Source: Fictibacillus sp. FJAT-27399 (lineage in GTDB: Bacteria; Bacillota; Bacilli; Bacillales; Fictibacillaceae). From it: a stretch of DNA of 64,000 nt. The DNA is taken from NCBI RefSeq assembly GCF_001510655.1, contig NZ_LMVC01000001.1, positions 322,574-386,573 of the forward strand. Reading direction: 5' to 3'. The notes beneath the pieces were generated by a model. The model had not been told where the DNA came from. It made no database searches and worked only from the letters and a program-made list of their open reading frames with translations. A program made the translations under genes and the position numbers. Below are positions 18,087-26,843 of this stretch, in pieces. Numbering within the stretch: position 1 is the first letter of the stretch; the number at the start of each line of letters is the position of its first letter.

Positions 18087-19418
18087 TTGAATAAAATATA
18101 TGTCCTTGATACCAATGTTCTTTTACAGGATCCATATTCAATATTCTCATTTGGCAATCATGAGGTCGTTATTCCTGCAATCGTGCTCGAGGAAGTGGAT
18201 TCAAAAAAAAGGTACATGGATGAGATCGGAAGAAACGCACGGGAAGTATCAAGGCTAATTGATAAACTTAGGGCGAAAGGGAAACTCCATGAACATGTTC
18301 CATTGGAAAATGGGGGGATATTGAGGGTTGAACTCAATCATCGGTCCTTCCAGCGGCTTCAGGAAACATTTGCTGAACCCACCAATGACAACAGGATCTT
18401 GGCTGTTTCTTTAAATTTATTAAATGAGGAAAAAGGAAAAGAGAACGCCAAGGAGGTAATTTTGGTCAGTAAGGATGTACTCGTCAGAGTCAAAGCAGAT
18501 GCACTTGGCATCCAAGCAGAAGATTTTCTGAGTGACAGGGTAGTGGATCGCGACGAACAAACCTATTTAGGCTACAAGGAAATATACGTAAACAGCGAAC
18601 TGCTGGATAAATTTTATGAGAATCATGAGCTTACTGTATTGGAGATTGCCAACCACTCTTTCTACCCCCACCAGTTTATCATTATGAAAGACATGTACCG
18701 GAGTTCGGTTTCTGCACTCGCGAGGGTAGAAGATAACGGAAAAAAACTAAAGCCGCTTTTATTTGAAGGGGATTCAATCTGGGGAATTAAGCCAAGGAAT
18801 GTCCAGCAAAAAATGGCGATCGAATTGCTTTTGCGCAAGGATGTTCACCTCGTGACTTTGATCGGAAAAGCAGGGACAGGCAAAACCCTTTTAACATTGG
18901 CAGCAGGTCTTCTGCAGACCGAGGACTTGAAAAAATACATTAAACTCTTTATTGCAAGACCTATTGTACCGGTAGGAAAAGACATCGGTTATCTTCCAGG
19001 TGAAAAAGACGAAAAATTAAAGCCGTGGATGCAGCCGATTTATGATAATCTTGAATATTTATTTAATGCCAAAAAGCAGGGAGAACTTGAAAAAATCCTT
19101 GCGGGCATAGGATCTATTCATGTAGAGGCGCTTACTTATATCAGGGGTCGAAGCCTGCCTGACCAGTTCATTATTATTGATGAAGCACAAAACCTTACAA
19201 AACATGAAGTGAAGACGATATTAACGAGGGTAGGGGAAGGAAGCAAGGTAATTCTCCTGGGTGATCCGAAACAGATTGATCATCCTTATCTCGATGAATT
19301 TACAAATGGACTCACATATGTTGTTGAAAAATTCAAAGACCAGAGCATCAGTGGGCATGTAAAACTTGAAAAAGGGGAGCGATCAAGCCTGGCTCAGCTT
19401 GCGGCGGATCTGCTTTAG
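18087..19418 (+). CDS. ylaK: PIN domain–PhoH ATPase (YlaK, PhoH2 type)
   Basis: 443 aa in two parts. An N-terminal PIN nuclease domain (about 1-140) has acidic residues in VLDTNVLL, LEEVDSKK and NDNR. A C-terminal PhoH ATPase/helicase has Walker A GKAGTGKT (about 260) and Walker B FIIIDEAQN (about 361). In mycobacteria this fusion is an RNase/RNA helicase paired with an antitoxin gene; no such small partner overlaps here. Start TTG 18087 is fixed by AGGAGG 10 nt upstream and by the homologous beginning NKIYVLDTNVLLQDP. Confidence 0.9.
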   Translation: MNKIYVLDTNVLLQDPYSIFSFGNHEVVIPAIVLEEVDSKKRYMDEIGRNAREVSRLIDKLRAKGKLHEHVPLENGGILRVELNHRSFQRLQETFAEPTNDNRILAVSLNLLNEEKGKENAKEVILVSKDVLVRVKADALGIQAEDFLSDRVVDRDEQTYLGYKEIYVNSELLDKFYENHELTVLEIANHSFYPHQFIIMKDMYRSSVSALARVEDNGKKLKPLLFEGDSIWGIKPRNVQQKMAIELLLRKDVHLVTLIGKAGTGKTLLTLAAGLLQTEDLKKYIKLFIARPIVPVGKDIGYLPGEKDEKLKPWMQPIYDNLEYLFNAKKQGELEKILAGIGSIHVEALTYIRGRSLPDQFIIIDEAQNLTKHEVKTILTRVGEGSKVILLGDPKQIDHPYLDEFTNGLTYVVEKFKDQSISGHVKLEKGERSSLAQLAADLL

Positions 19419-19436
19419 AGGATGCTCGAAAAAAAC

Positions 19437-19460
19437 AAACCTGCCGCGGCAGGTTTATTT
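19437..19460 (+). terminator. Terminator between convergent ylaK and ylaL
   Basis: AAACCTGCCGCGGCAGGTTT is a perfect 20-nt palindrome between the two stop codons, usable from both sides. Weak U-tract. Confidence 0.7.
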
Positions 19461-19952
19461 AATAATGAATCCTCTAATGTTTTTTAACGGATTTTCTTTA
19501 TTTCTTCCATCACCGTAATAGAAATGGACGGGTCCGTCTTCTTTTAAAGGCTTTCCATTTAAAGAGAAGCCCAATACAGATTGGAGGCCTTCTTCCAATG
19601 TGATTTCTTCCATGCCGTCTGCTGTATGGATCTCAATATGAGAGGCCGTTTTATCCGGTTCAGCGTTCTTTATGAAGTGTGCAAAGCCAATGCCGAATGT
19701 ACCCGTTGCAATTTTCTCTTTCAGAGTCTTCTTAGACGCTGGCTTTTTCTCTGGAGGAGCAGACCCTTCAATAATTTCTTTATCCCAATGGGAAGATACG
19801 GCTTTTAAATACTTTTCTTCTTCGCTCTCAACATTCTCTTTTTCTTCAAAATATTTGGTCAGATCAAACTTTCTGTCATCGAATATAAATACACCTGGAT
19901 CGATGGTCAGAATATACTTAACTTTTCCCTTTAATTCTAAAACAAAATCCAT
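19455..19952 (-). CDS. ylaL: YlaL family protein
   Basis: 165 aa, acidic, no membrane segment. It matches YlaL by position (between ylaK and ylaN) and overall pattern: N-terminal MDFVLELKGKVKYILTIDP, charged middle region, C-terminal VHFYYGDGRNKENP. Function unknown. ylaM, a glutaminase gene next to it in B. subtilis, is absent. Confidence 0.8.
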   Translation of the reverse strand: MDFVLELKGKVKYILTIDPGVFIFDDRKFDLTKYFEEKENVESEEEKYLKAVSSHWDKEIIEGSAPPEKKPASKKTLKEKIATGTFGIGFAHFIKNAEPDKTASHIEIHTADGMEEITLEEGLQSVLGFSLNGKPLKEDGPVHFYYGDGRNKENPLKNIRGFIIK

Positions 19953-20033
19953 ATTACCATGCTCCTAATTGACGTATAATTATTGTTTCATTCTTATTCA
20001 TTCTATCATGAATAGAGTTAATACTGTAATATG

Positions 20034-20062
20034 TTGATTTTTTGGCTGTCTAGCGCTATATT
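20034..20062 (+). promoter_or_regulatory. Sigma-A promoter of ylaN
   Basis: TTGATT (20034-20039), 17-nt spacer, TATATT (20057-20062); about 30 nt of leader. Confidence 0.65.
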
Positions 20063-20099
20063 AAAGAGTAGAAAGCCAGAGTAGAACGGAGGGATTATA

Positions 20100-20381
20100 T
20101 TGTCACCTGAGATGGCAACAGGACATCGAGAAAAGGCATTTGAACTATTACAGGCGGATGCTGCAAAGATACTGAAGTTAATTGAGGTGCAGATGGAAAA
20201 CCTGACGATGCCGCAATGTCCCCTCTATGAGGAAGTGCTTGATACACAAATGTTTGGACTCTCCCGGGAGATTGATTTTGCAGTAAGGCTTAACCTCGTT
20301 GATGAGGAAGATGGCAAAGGCTTGCTGGAATCACTTGAACGTCAGCTCTCCGCACTGCATGAAGCTTCTATGCGGAAATAA
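20100..20381 (+). CDS. ylaN: YlaN, iron-homeostasis protein (UPF0358/DUF1507)
   Basis: 93 aa; the signature [31 protein letters not shown] is split here as [17 protein letters not shown] and [13 protein letters not shown]. YlaN binds Fe(II), interacts with Fur and is needed for growth when iron is scarce. Start is TTG with GGAGGG 6 nt upstream; ATG 20112 is a less likely alternative. It has its own promoter and terminator. Confidence 0.93.
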   Translation: MSPEMATGHREKAFELLQADAAKILKLIEVQMENLTMPQCPLYEEVLDTQMFGLSREIDFAVRLNLVDEEDGKGLLESLERQLSALHEASMRK

Positions 20382-20388
20382 TAGATAA

Positions 20389-20424
20389 CTCAAACCGTTG
20401 GCAAAATGGTTTGGGTTTTTTTTA
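20389..20424 (+). terminator. Terminator of ylaN
   Basis: CAAACC / GGTTTG with an 11-nt loop, extended by an outer AC/GT pairing, then nine Ts. Confidence 0.75.
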
Positions 20425-20459
20425 TATACTCCATTGAATTTCAGGAGCAATTTACAAAG

Positions 20460-20488
20460 TTGTGTTAAAATATTTTTAACTTTATCAT
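20460..20488 (+). promoter_or_regulatory. Possible promoter of ftsW-pycA
   Basis: TTGTGT (20460-20465), 17-nt spacer, TATCAT (20483-20488). Moderate match only. Confidence 0.4.
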
Positions 20489-20556
20489 ACAGAGGGAAAG
20501 GAAGTTTTATATACGAATCATTGTTAAGGAAAAGACTACATAAAGGATGTAAGATA

Positions 20557-21714
20557 ATGTTAAAAAAAATGTTTCGGCACTATGATTATTCACTGGTGAT
20601 TGCAATTTTAGTTTTATGCGGTCTTGGTCTCGTGATGGTTTACAGCGCGAGCATCATTGTTTCGATTAACCGCTTCGGCTATTCCAGCAATTACTTTTTT
20701 ATCCGCCAGCTTGTTTTTTTGGGAGCCGGGCTTGTCTGTTTTTTGGCTGCGATGATTATTCCCTATCAGTTCTATAAAAAACTCATCGTACCGATTGTTT
20801 TCGGCTCTATCCTCCTGCTCATAGCGGTTCTGTTTATCGGAAAAACGACAAACAACGCACAGAGCTGGATCTACATAGGACCTATCGGGTTTCAGCCGGC
20901 AGAATTTGTGAAGCTTGGGCTGACGATTTACCTTGCTGCGATTTTTTCAAAAAAGCAGGACAAGCTTGAAAATTTTGCGGCCAGCGCACCTCCGTTGAGT
21001 GTATTTGCAGTGATGTTTATTCTGATCATGAAACAGCCAGATTTGGGGACCGGTTTGATTATTGCAGCGACTACCGGCATCATTATCCTGAGCTCAGGTA
21101 TGAAACCGGGACACAAACTGATTTTGATTGTATCTGCACTAATGATCATCGGACTTGGTTCCCAAGTTTTGACACATGAGCAGAAGTCGCGTTTTACGGC
21201 GGCTTATGAACCGTTTAAAGATCCACAAGGGGACGGTTTCCAGCTCGTCAATTCCTACTTGGCTATCGGATCTGGAGGGATCACCGGCAATGGACTGGGC
21301 CAGAGTATTCAGAAATATGGCTTTCTTCCGGAACCTCACACAGATTTCATTATTGCCGTTATAGCGGAAGAGCTAGGATTCTGGGGAGTCGCGCTTATTG
21401 TCGGCTTGATTGGATTTGTTGTTATTAAAGGCTTTATAACCGGCCTTAGAAGCAGGGATACTTATGGAAGCCTGCTTGCCTTTGGTATTTCTGGTATGGT
21501 CGGAATCCAGTCTTCAGTAAATCTTGGGGCAGCCATTGGTCTGCTTCCGATTACAGGCGTACCATTGCCTTTTATATCGTATGGTGGTTCATCTCTAGTC
21601 TTGTTGTTAATTTCCATGGGGATTTTAGTTAATATTTCCTGCCATGTTAATTATAAAAGGAAGCATCAAAAGCCGGAACAAGCACCTGCAAAAGCAAATC
21701 TTCACGCAGTGTAA
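20557..21714 (+). CDS. ftsW: FtsW, septal SEDS peptidoglycan glycosyltransferase
   Basis: Polytopic membrane protein of the SEDS family with about ten helices; polymerises lipid II at the division septum together with a class B PBP (PbpB, encoded 36 kb downstream). The catalytic Asp is in MKQPDLGTG, and the C-terminal FISYGGSS signature is intact. 385 aa. Start ATG 20557 has AGGATG 7 nt upstream; the longer in-frame reading from 20398 crosses the ylaN terminator and is rejected. Position between ylaN and pycA is conserved. Confidence 0.93.
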   Translation: MLKKMFRHYDYSLVIAILVLCGLGLVMVYSASIIVSINRFGYSSNYFFIRQLVFLGAGLVCFLAAMIIPYQFYKKLIVPIVFGSILLLIAVLFIGKTTNNAQSWIYIGPIGFQPAEFVKLGLTIYLAAIFSKKQDKLENFAASAPPLSVFAVMFILIMKQPDLGTGLIIAATTGIIILSSGMKPGHKLILIVSALMIIGLGSQVLTHEQKSRFTAAYEPFKDPQGDGFQLVNSYLAIGSGGITGNGLGQSIQKYGFLPEPHTDFIIAVIAEELGFWGVALIVGLIGFVVIKGFITGLRSRDTYGSLLAFGISGMVGIQSSVNLGAAIGLLPITGVPLPFISYGGSSLVLLLISMGILVNISCHVNYKRKHQKPEQAPAKANLHAV

Positions 21715-21744
21715 TTCCAGGAATTATTAGAGGGAGAGATACCG

Positions 21745-24700
21745 ATGTCACAACAGCAAATCAGAAAAATATTAGTTGCCAACCGTGGAGAGATTGCCAT
21801 CCGCATTTTTCGTGCATGTACAGAGCTGGGAATTCGTACGGTAGCGATTTACTCCAAGGAAGATTCAGGATCCTATCATCGATACAAAGCAGATGAAGCC
21901 TATTTGGTTGGAGAAGGAAAAAAACCGATTGATGCTTATTTGGACATTGAAGGTATTATCACCATTGCAAAAAGAAACGGGATAGATGCCATTCACCCTG
22001 GTTATGGATTCTTATCAGAAAATATCCATTTTGCAAAGCGCTGTGCAGAAGAAAAGATTACGTTTATCGGACCGAAACAAGAACACCTCATTATGTTCGG
22101 CGATAAAGTAAAAGCAAGGGAAGTAGCGGTCAGTGCCGGACTTCCAGTCATACCGGGGTCTGACGGGCCAGTAAACAGCATTGATGAAGTGAGGGAATTT
22201 GCAGGAGAACATGGCTATCCAATCATTATAAAGGCCTCTTTAGGCGGCGGAGGAAGAGGCATGCGGATCATACGAAGTGAAAATTCGCTTGCTGAGGGAT
22301 ATGAAAGAGCAAAATCCGAAGCCAAAGCTGCGTTTGGAGAAGATCAGGTTTACGTTGAAAAATTTGTTGAGAAGCCAAAGCACATTGAAGTTCAGATTCT
22401 TGCGGACTTAGAAGGCAACATTGTGCATTTGTTTGAAAGGGACTGTTCTGTTCAGCGAAGGCATCAAAAAGTAGTTGAAGTTGCACCTAGTGTTGCCCTA
22501 AGTAAGGAACTTCGGCAGGAAATATGTGATGCCGCCGTTCAGCTGATGACGCATATCCACTATTTAAATGCAGGAACGGTGGAGTTCTTGGTTACGGAGG
22601 ACGGCCGTTTTTATTTCATTGAAGTGAATCCCCGTGTGCAGGTGGAACATACCATTACCGAAATGGTAACAGGTGTGGATATCGTTCAGACGCAGATTCT
22701 GATCGCTCAGGGCAATATGCTTCATGGTGATGTAATTGGAATTCCGCAGCAAGAGGATATTGCATGCCACGGCTATGCAATTCAATGCCGGGTAACAACA
22801 GAAGATCCTGCGAACAATTTTATGCCGGATACTGGTAAGATCAATGTTTACCGTTCTGGAGGAGGCTTCGGGGTACGCTTGGATGCTGGAAACGGCTTTC
22901 AGGGAGCTGTTATTACGCCTCATTACGATTCATTGCTCGTTAAGCTGTCAACATGGGCTCTAACCTTTGATCAAGCAGCTGCTAAAATGCTCAGGAATCT
23001 TAAAGAGTTCCGGATCCGCGGTATAAAAACGAACATCGAATTTCTTGAAAATGTTGTAAAACATAAATCGTTTATATCAGGAAACTATAATACTTCTTTT
23101 ATTGACACATCAAGTGAGTTATTCTTGTTCCCTAAGAAGAAGGACCGGGGTACCAAGATGCTGACTTACATCGGTTCAACGACAGTTAATGGTTTTCCCG
23201 GCATTGAAAAAATGAAGAAACCGGCATTTACAAATCCGCGTCTTCCGAATTTACAGCTGATAGATCAGCCTGCAGATGGAACAAAACAAATCCTTGATCA
23301 GCATGGTGCCGATGGACTCGTTAACTGGATTAAAGAACAGAAAAAAGTTCTTCTGACAGATACGACCTTCAGGGATGGACATCAATCGCTCTTAGCCACT
23401 CGAGTAAGGACAAATGACCTGCTGCATGCGGCGGAACCGACAGCCAAACTATGGCCTTCCATGTTTTCTTTGGAGATGTGGGGAGGAGCTACCTTCGATG
23501 TGGCTTACCGATTCCTTAACGAGGACCCATGGGAGCGGCTCTTAAAGCTTCGAGAAAAAGTTCCAAACGTTCTGTTTCAGATGCTGCTGCGTGCTTCTAA
23601 TGCGGTTGGCTATAAAAACTATCCAGATAATGTCGTTGAGGAGTTTGTGGAAATATCATCCGCTGCAGGAATTGATGTGTTCCGAATCTTTGACAGCCTT
23701 AACTGGGTAGAGGGAATGACTGTCGCCATTGACTCAGTAAGGAAGAACGGAAAAATTGCCGAGGCTGCTCTATGTTATACAGGCGATATTCTTGATTCCT
23801 CGAGGACAAAGTACAATGCAGAGTACTACATAAAAATGGCAAAGGAATTAGAAGCTTCAGGTGCTCATATTCTCGCAATCAAGGATATGGCCGGATTGCT
23901 TAAACCGCAGGCTGCTTATGAACTTGTTTCACGTTTAAAAGAAAATGTAAGCCTGCCTATTCACCTGCATACTCATGATACGAGCGGTAACGGAATATTC
24001 ACCTACTCAAAGGCGATTGATGCCGGGGTAGACATAGTAGACGTGGCAGTCAGTTCTATGGCTGGGGGAACTTCGCAGCCTTCTGCCAACTCGTTGTACT
24101 ATGCCCTTGCAGGAAATGAACGGCAGCCGGATGCTGATATCAGCAATCTTCAAGAGCTAAGTTCCTATTGGGAAGATGTCCGCAAGTATTATCAAGGCTT
24201 CGAAAGCGGGATGAACGCTCCTGATCCAGAAGTCTATGAGCATGAGATGCCTGGCGGCCAGTTCAGCAATCTTAAACAACAGGCAAAAGCGGTTGGTCTT
24301 GAAGAAAAGTGGGACCATGTTAAGCGAATGTACCGCCGCGTGAACGATATGTTCGGTGATGTAGTAAAAGTAACTCCTTCTTCAAAAGTGGTAGGAGATA
24401 TGGCACTGTTCATGGTTCAGAATGATCTTACAGAAGACGATGTATACGAAAAAGGTGAAAAACTGGATTTCCCTGATTCTGTCGTTGAGTTTTTCCAGGG
24501 TTATATCGGCCAGCCATACCAAGGGTTCCCAAAAGAACTTCAGCAGCTGATCTTAAAGGGAAGAGAGCATATAACGAAGCGTCCTGGAGAATTGCTGGAG
24601 GCCGCTGACTTTATAGAGATTAAAGAAACGCTCTTCCATAAACTCAATCGTCAAGTAACCAGTTTTGATGCGATATCCTACGCTCTTTATCCAAAGGTAT

Positions 24701-25191
24701 TATTAGACCGCGAAAGAATGTTTCAGCAATTCGGGGATATTTCAGTCCTCGATACACCGACTTTCTTTTATGGCATGAGGCTTGGAGAGGAGATCGAGAT
24801 CGAAATTGAACAGGGGAAAACCCTTATTGTTAAACTTGTGTCCATCGGAGAACCGCAAATGGATGGAACAAGAGTCGTTTACTTTGAGTTGAATGGCCAG
24901 CCGAGGGAAGTTGTCGTTAAAGATGAAAGCATCAAATCGGCTGTCGCTGCCAAGAGAAAAGTAGATCCGTCCGATCCAGGCCAAATCGGTGCAAGTATGC
25001 CGGGCACAGTAGTGAAGGTTTTGGTAGAGAAGGGTGAAAAGGTTAAAAAAGGAGATCATCTGATGATCACAGAGGCGATGAAAATGGAAACAACCGTGCA
25101 GGCGCCATATGATGGAATCATTAAAGAAATCTACGCAGCCAACAGCGAGGCCATTTCACCAGGGGATTTATTGATCGAATTAGCAAAATAG
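21745..25191 (+). CDS. pycA: Pyruvate carboxylase
   Basis: Biotin- and ATP-dependent anaplerotic enzyme, pyruvate + HCO3- to oxaloacetate. 1148 aa in one chain: biotin carboxylase (about 1-455, with SLGGGGRGMR ATP loop), carboxyltransferase (about 530-800, starting TDTTFRDGHQSLLATR), PC/OADA tetramerisation region, and C-terminal biotinyl domain with biotin Lys1113 in EAMKMET. Full length and undisturbed. Follows ftsW by 30 nt with GAGGGAGAG as ribosome site. Its last 30 bases are repeated downstream (see repeat). Confidence 0.98.
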   Translation: MSQQQIRKILVANRGEIAIRIFRACTELGIRTVAIYSKEDSGSYHRYKADEAYLVGEGKKPIDAYLDIEGIITIAKRNGIDAIHPGYGFLSENIHFAKRCAEEKITFIGPKQEHLIMFGDKVKAREVAVSAGLPVIPGSDGPVNSIDEVREFAGEHGYPIIIKASLGGGGRGMRIIRSENSLAEGYERAKSEAKAAFGEDQVYVEKFVEKPKHIEVQILADLEGNIVHLFERDCSVQRRHQKVVEVAPSVALSKELRQEICDAAVQLMTHIHYLNAGTVEFLVTEDGRFYFIEVNPRVQVEHTITEMVTGVDIVQTQILIAQGNMLHGDVIGIPQQEDIACHGYAIQCRVTTEDPANNFMPDTGKINVYRSGGGFGVRLDAGNGFQGAVITPHYDSLLVKLSTWALTFDQAAAKMLRNLKEFRIRGIKTNIEFLENVVKHKSFISGNYNTSFIDTSSELFLFPKKKDRGTKMLTYIGSTTVNGFPGIEKMKKPAFTNPRLPNLQLIDQPADGTKQILDQHGADGLVNWIKEQKKVLLTDTTFRDGHQSLLATRVRTNDLLHAAEPTAKLWPSMFSLEMWGGATFDVAYRFLNEDPWERLLKLREKVPNVLFQMLLRASNAVGYKNYPDNVVEEFVEISSAAGIDVFRIFDSLNWVEGMTVAIDSVRKNGKIAEAALCYTGDILDSSRTKYNAEYYIKMAKELEASGAHILAIKDMAGLLKPQAAYELVSRLKENVSLPIHLHTHDTSGNGIFTYSKAIDAGVDIVDVAVSSMAGGTSQPSANSLYYALAGNERQPDADISNLQELSSYWEDVRKYYQGFESGMNAPDPEVYEHEMPGGQFSNLKQQAKAVGLEEKWDHVKRMYRRVNDMFGDVVKVTPSSKVVGDMALFMVQNDLTEDDVYEKGEKLDFPDSVVEFFQGYIGQPYQGFPKELQQLILKGREHITKRPGELLEAADFIEIKETLFHKLNRQVTSFDAISYALYPKVLLDRERMFQQFGDISVLDTPTFFYGMRLGEEIEIEIEQGKTLIVKLVSIGEPQMDGTRVVYFELNGQPREVVVKDESIKSAVAAKRKVDPSDPGQIGASMPGTVVKVLVEKGEKVKKGDHLMITEAMKMETTVQAPYDGIIKEIYAANSEAISPGDLLIELAK

Positions 25192-25346
25192 ATAGCACCA
25201 ATAAATCCATTGGGGATTTATTGATCGAATTAGCAAAATAGATAGCATCAATAAATCCATTGGGGATTTATTAATTGAACTAGCTAAATAAGAACGCATC
25301 AATAAATCCGTTGGGGATTAATTGATTGAACTGGCTAAATTGAAAG
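25162..25346 (+). repeat. Tandem array of the pycA 3' end (about 3.7 units of 50-51 bp)
   Basis: Unit 1 (25162-25211) holds the last nine codons and stop of pycA plus 20 nt. Units begin again at 25212, 25262 and 25313. Unit 2 differs from unit 1 by one base (in the spacer). Unit 3 differs at TTG/TTA, ATC/ATT, TTA/CTA, GCA/GCT and TAG/TAA, all silent, so it still reads GDLLIELAK-stop. Unit 4 has three silent changes plus an internal stop and a lost terminal stop. The period is not a multiple of 3 and every unit but the first is untranslated. Within units CAATAAATCC and GGATTTATTG are inverted copies. Confidence 0.95.
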
Positions 25347-25348
25347 AC

Positions 25349-25388
25349 AAAAAAGCATTTCACCTTTTGGGGGGAAATGCTTTTTTTT
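25349..25388 (+). terminator. Terminator of ftsW-pycA
   Basis: AAAAGCATTTC (25351-25361) / GAAATGCTTTT (25374-25384), then Ts, after the tandem copies. Confidence 0.88.
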
Positions 25389-25718
25389 AAAGTTAAATAA
25401 GATTGTTCAAAGAAAATTCACAAATTTGTTAAATTTCAGCCTTATACTAAAGTTTGCCAAAACATAGGAATATTATAGGAATATGTCTATCCGAGTCGAA
25501 GTATACAAACCTTCTAAATTGTTTTATAATGTTTTAGAAACATGTCTATCATATCACAACAATATGTGATAAATTTCGCAAATATGTGAAAAAAGGGATG
25601 CGTTTTACATATTGATTTCCGTTTCATTACTATTTAGAATAAAATATGGCATTTTACCTGGATAGTTTCACAAAAACCGGAAATGGAAGGAAACTTACCT
25701 GTAAAGGAGGTGTATACG
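25389..25718. promoter_or_regulatory. Control region of the cta operon
   Basis: 330 bp, AT-rich, no gene; ctaA (haem A synthase), divergent here in B. subtilis, is missing. Seen: ATTCACAAA (25416-25424), inverse of the ResD consensus as I recall it (TTTGTGAAT); a TATAAT (25525-25530) flanked by TTCTAAA/TTTAGAA arms; an inverted repeat TATCACA-N6-TGTGATA (25552-25571); AATATGTGA twice 20 bp apart (25561, 25581); and ATGTCTATC at 25483 and 25542. Density of repeats suggests redox or oxygen regulation. Confidence 0.5.
25552..25571. promoter_or_regulatory. Inverted repeat TATCACA-N6-TGTGATA upstream of ctaB
   Basis: Perfect 7-bp arms with 6-bp spacer. The orientation (TCACA...TGTGA) is opposite to the Fnr/Crp type (TGTGA...TCACA), and it is not the Rex box. 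Its right arm is one of two AATATGTGA direct repeats at 20-bp spacing. Binding protein unknown. Confidence 0.5.
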
Positions 25719-26654
25719 GTGAGCAAAACTCAAACAACATTTGATGATGCTGACAAAGTGATCAAGGCTGATTCTCTACCGGAAGCTAATCCGACAGGTA
25801 CATGGAAAGATTTCCTTGCAATTGCCAAGATGGGAATCGTTATTTCAAATCTCATCACAGTTTTTGCAGGTGTATTTCTTGCCATTAAGTTTAACAGTCT
25901 GCTCTTTATGGATGAGCTGAATGTTTTGGCTCTGGCCGTTGTCGGCTCAGCCTTTGTAATCGCGGGAGGCTGCTGCTTAAACAATTACATAGACCGCGAT
26001 ATTGACGGTTTGATGGATCGTACCATGGACAGACCGACAGTAACCGGTAAGATTGAAGCACACCAGGCATTATGGATGGGGATTATTTTATCTGCCACCG
26101 GCGTGATTCTTCTAGCCATGACAACGCTAACAGCCGCCGTTTTTGGATTGATTGGTTTATTTGTATATGTGGTTGTTTACACGATGTGGCTTAAAAGAAC
26201 CCATTCTATTAATACGGTTGTGGGCGGAATTTCCGGAGCGATGCCGCCGCTGATCGGCTGGGCCGCAGTGGATGCGAACCTGGATATAAAAGCATGGATA
26301 CTGTTCTTGATTCTGTTTTTATGGCAGCCGCCGCATTTTTTGGCGCTTGCGATGAAGAGATGTGAAGAATACAGAAATGCAGGAATACCAATGCTTCCTG
26401 TCGTATCGGGATTTAAAATGACGAAGCGCCAGATGATCTGGTATGTAGCCGCTCTCATCCCGGTCTCCTTATATTTGTATCCATTTGGCAAGGTATTTAC
26501 CATTTTAGCCGCTGTCCTGGGATTTGGCTGGCTGGCTCTTGGGTTATCCGGTATCCGGACAAGTGATGACATCAAGTGGGCAAGGCAGATGTTTGTCTAC
26601 TCTCTTAATTACTTGACTATATTGTTCGTCGCTATGATTCTCGTAAACATATAA
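25719..26654 (+). CDS. ctaB: Protohaem IX farnesyltransferase (haem O synthase)
   Basis: UbiA-family integral membrane prenyltransferase that adds farnesyl to haem B to give haem O for the oxidase. The Asp-rich motif [19 protein letters not shown] (diphosphate binding) and the later [13 protein letters not shown] are intact. About eight to nine membrane helices; 311 aa. I choose GTG 25719 because AAAGGAGGTG lies 6 nt upstream; an ATG at 25683 would precede that site. First gene of the oxidase cluster. Confidence 0.95.
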   Translation: MSKTQTTFDDADKVIKADSLPEANPTGTWKDFLAIAKMGIVISNLITVFAGVFLAIKFNSLLFMDELNVLALAVVGSAFVIAGGCCLNNYIDRDIDGLMDRTMDRPTVTGKIEAHQALWMGIILSATGVILLAMTTLTAAVFGLIGLFVYVVVYTMWLKRTHSINTVVGGISGAMPPLIGWAAVDANLDIKAWILFLILFLWQPPHFLALAMKRCEEYRNAGIPMLPVVSGFKMTKRQMIWYVAALIPVSLYLYPFGKVFTILAAVLGFGWLALGLSGIRTSDDIKWARQMFVYSLNYLTILFVAMILVNI

Positions 26655-26756
26655 TATCGACTTCAGTACGGAACATCTCCTTGAACCGTCTGGATGAATA
26701 TATTCAAGACCTTTTATATTAAAGGGCTTACATTTCTTTTTGCTATTTGCTGCTTA

Positions 26757-26771
26757 ATGTAAACGGACACA
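26757..26771 (+). promoter_or_regulatory. cre site (CcpA) upstream of ctaC
   Basis: ATGTAAACGGACACA matches WTGNAARCGNWWWCA at 14 of 15 positions. It lies directly upstream of a possible ctaC promoter. Catabolite repression of ctaBCDEF is known in B. subtilis; this exact site is inferred. AAACGG/CCGTTT (26761-26779) also forms an inverted repeat. Confidence 0.6.
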
Positions 26772-26776
26772 GGCCG

Positions 26777-26805
26777 TTTATGACAAGCAGGTAATAGATT
26801 ATAGT
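26777..26805 (+). promoter_or_regulatory. Possible promoter of ctaC
   Basis: TTTATG (26777-26782), 17-nt spacer, TATAGT (26800-26805); weak -35, six bases after the cre site. Confidence 0.4.
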
Positions 26806-26843
26806 AGCTGAACTACAACGAGAAAGTGGGGTTTTATGAAGTG

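Noticed and set aside
20398-20556. N-terminal extension of ftsW
   Set aside because: It would cross the ylaN terminator and the promoter; the ribosome site supports 20557.
25212-25346. CRISPR-like array because of regular 50-bp spacing
   Set aside because: Repeat and spacer are both copied from the pycA tail, there are no unique spacers and no cas genes.
25483-25550. 9-bp direct repeat ATGTCTATC as a regulator site
   Set aside because: Two copies 59 bp apart in AT-rich DNA; no known consensus and no symmetry.
25552-25571. Fnr, Crp or Rex site upstream of ctaB
   Set aside because: The half-site orientation (TCACA...TGTGA) and spacing fit none of these; kept only as an unnamed inverted repeat.
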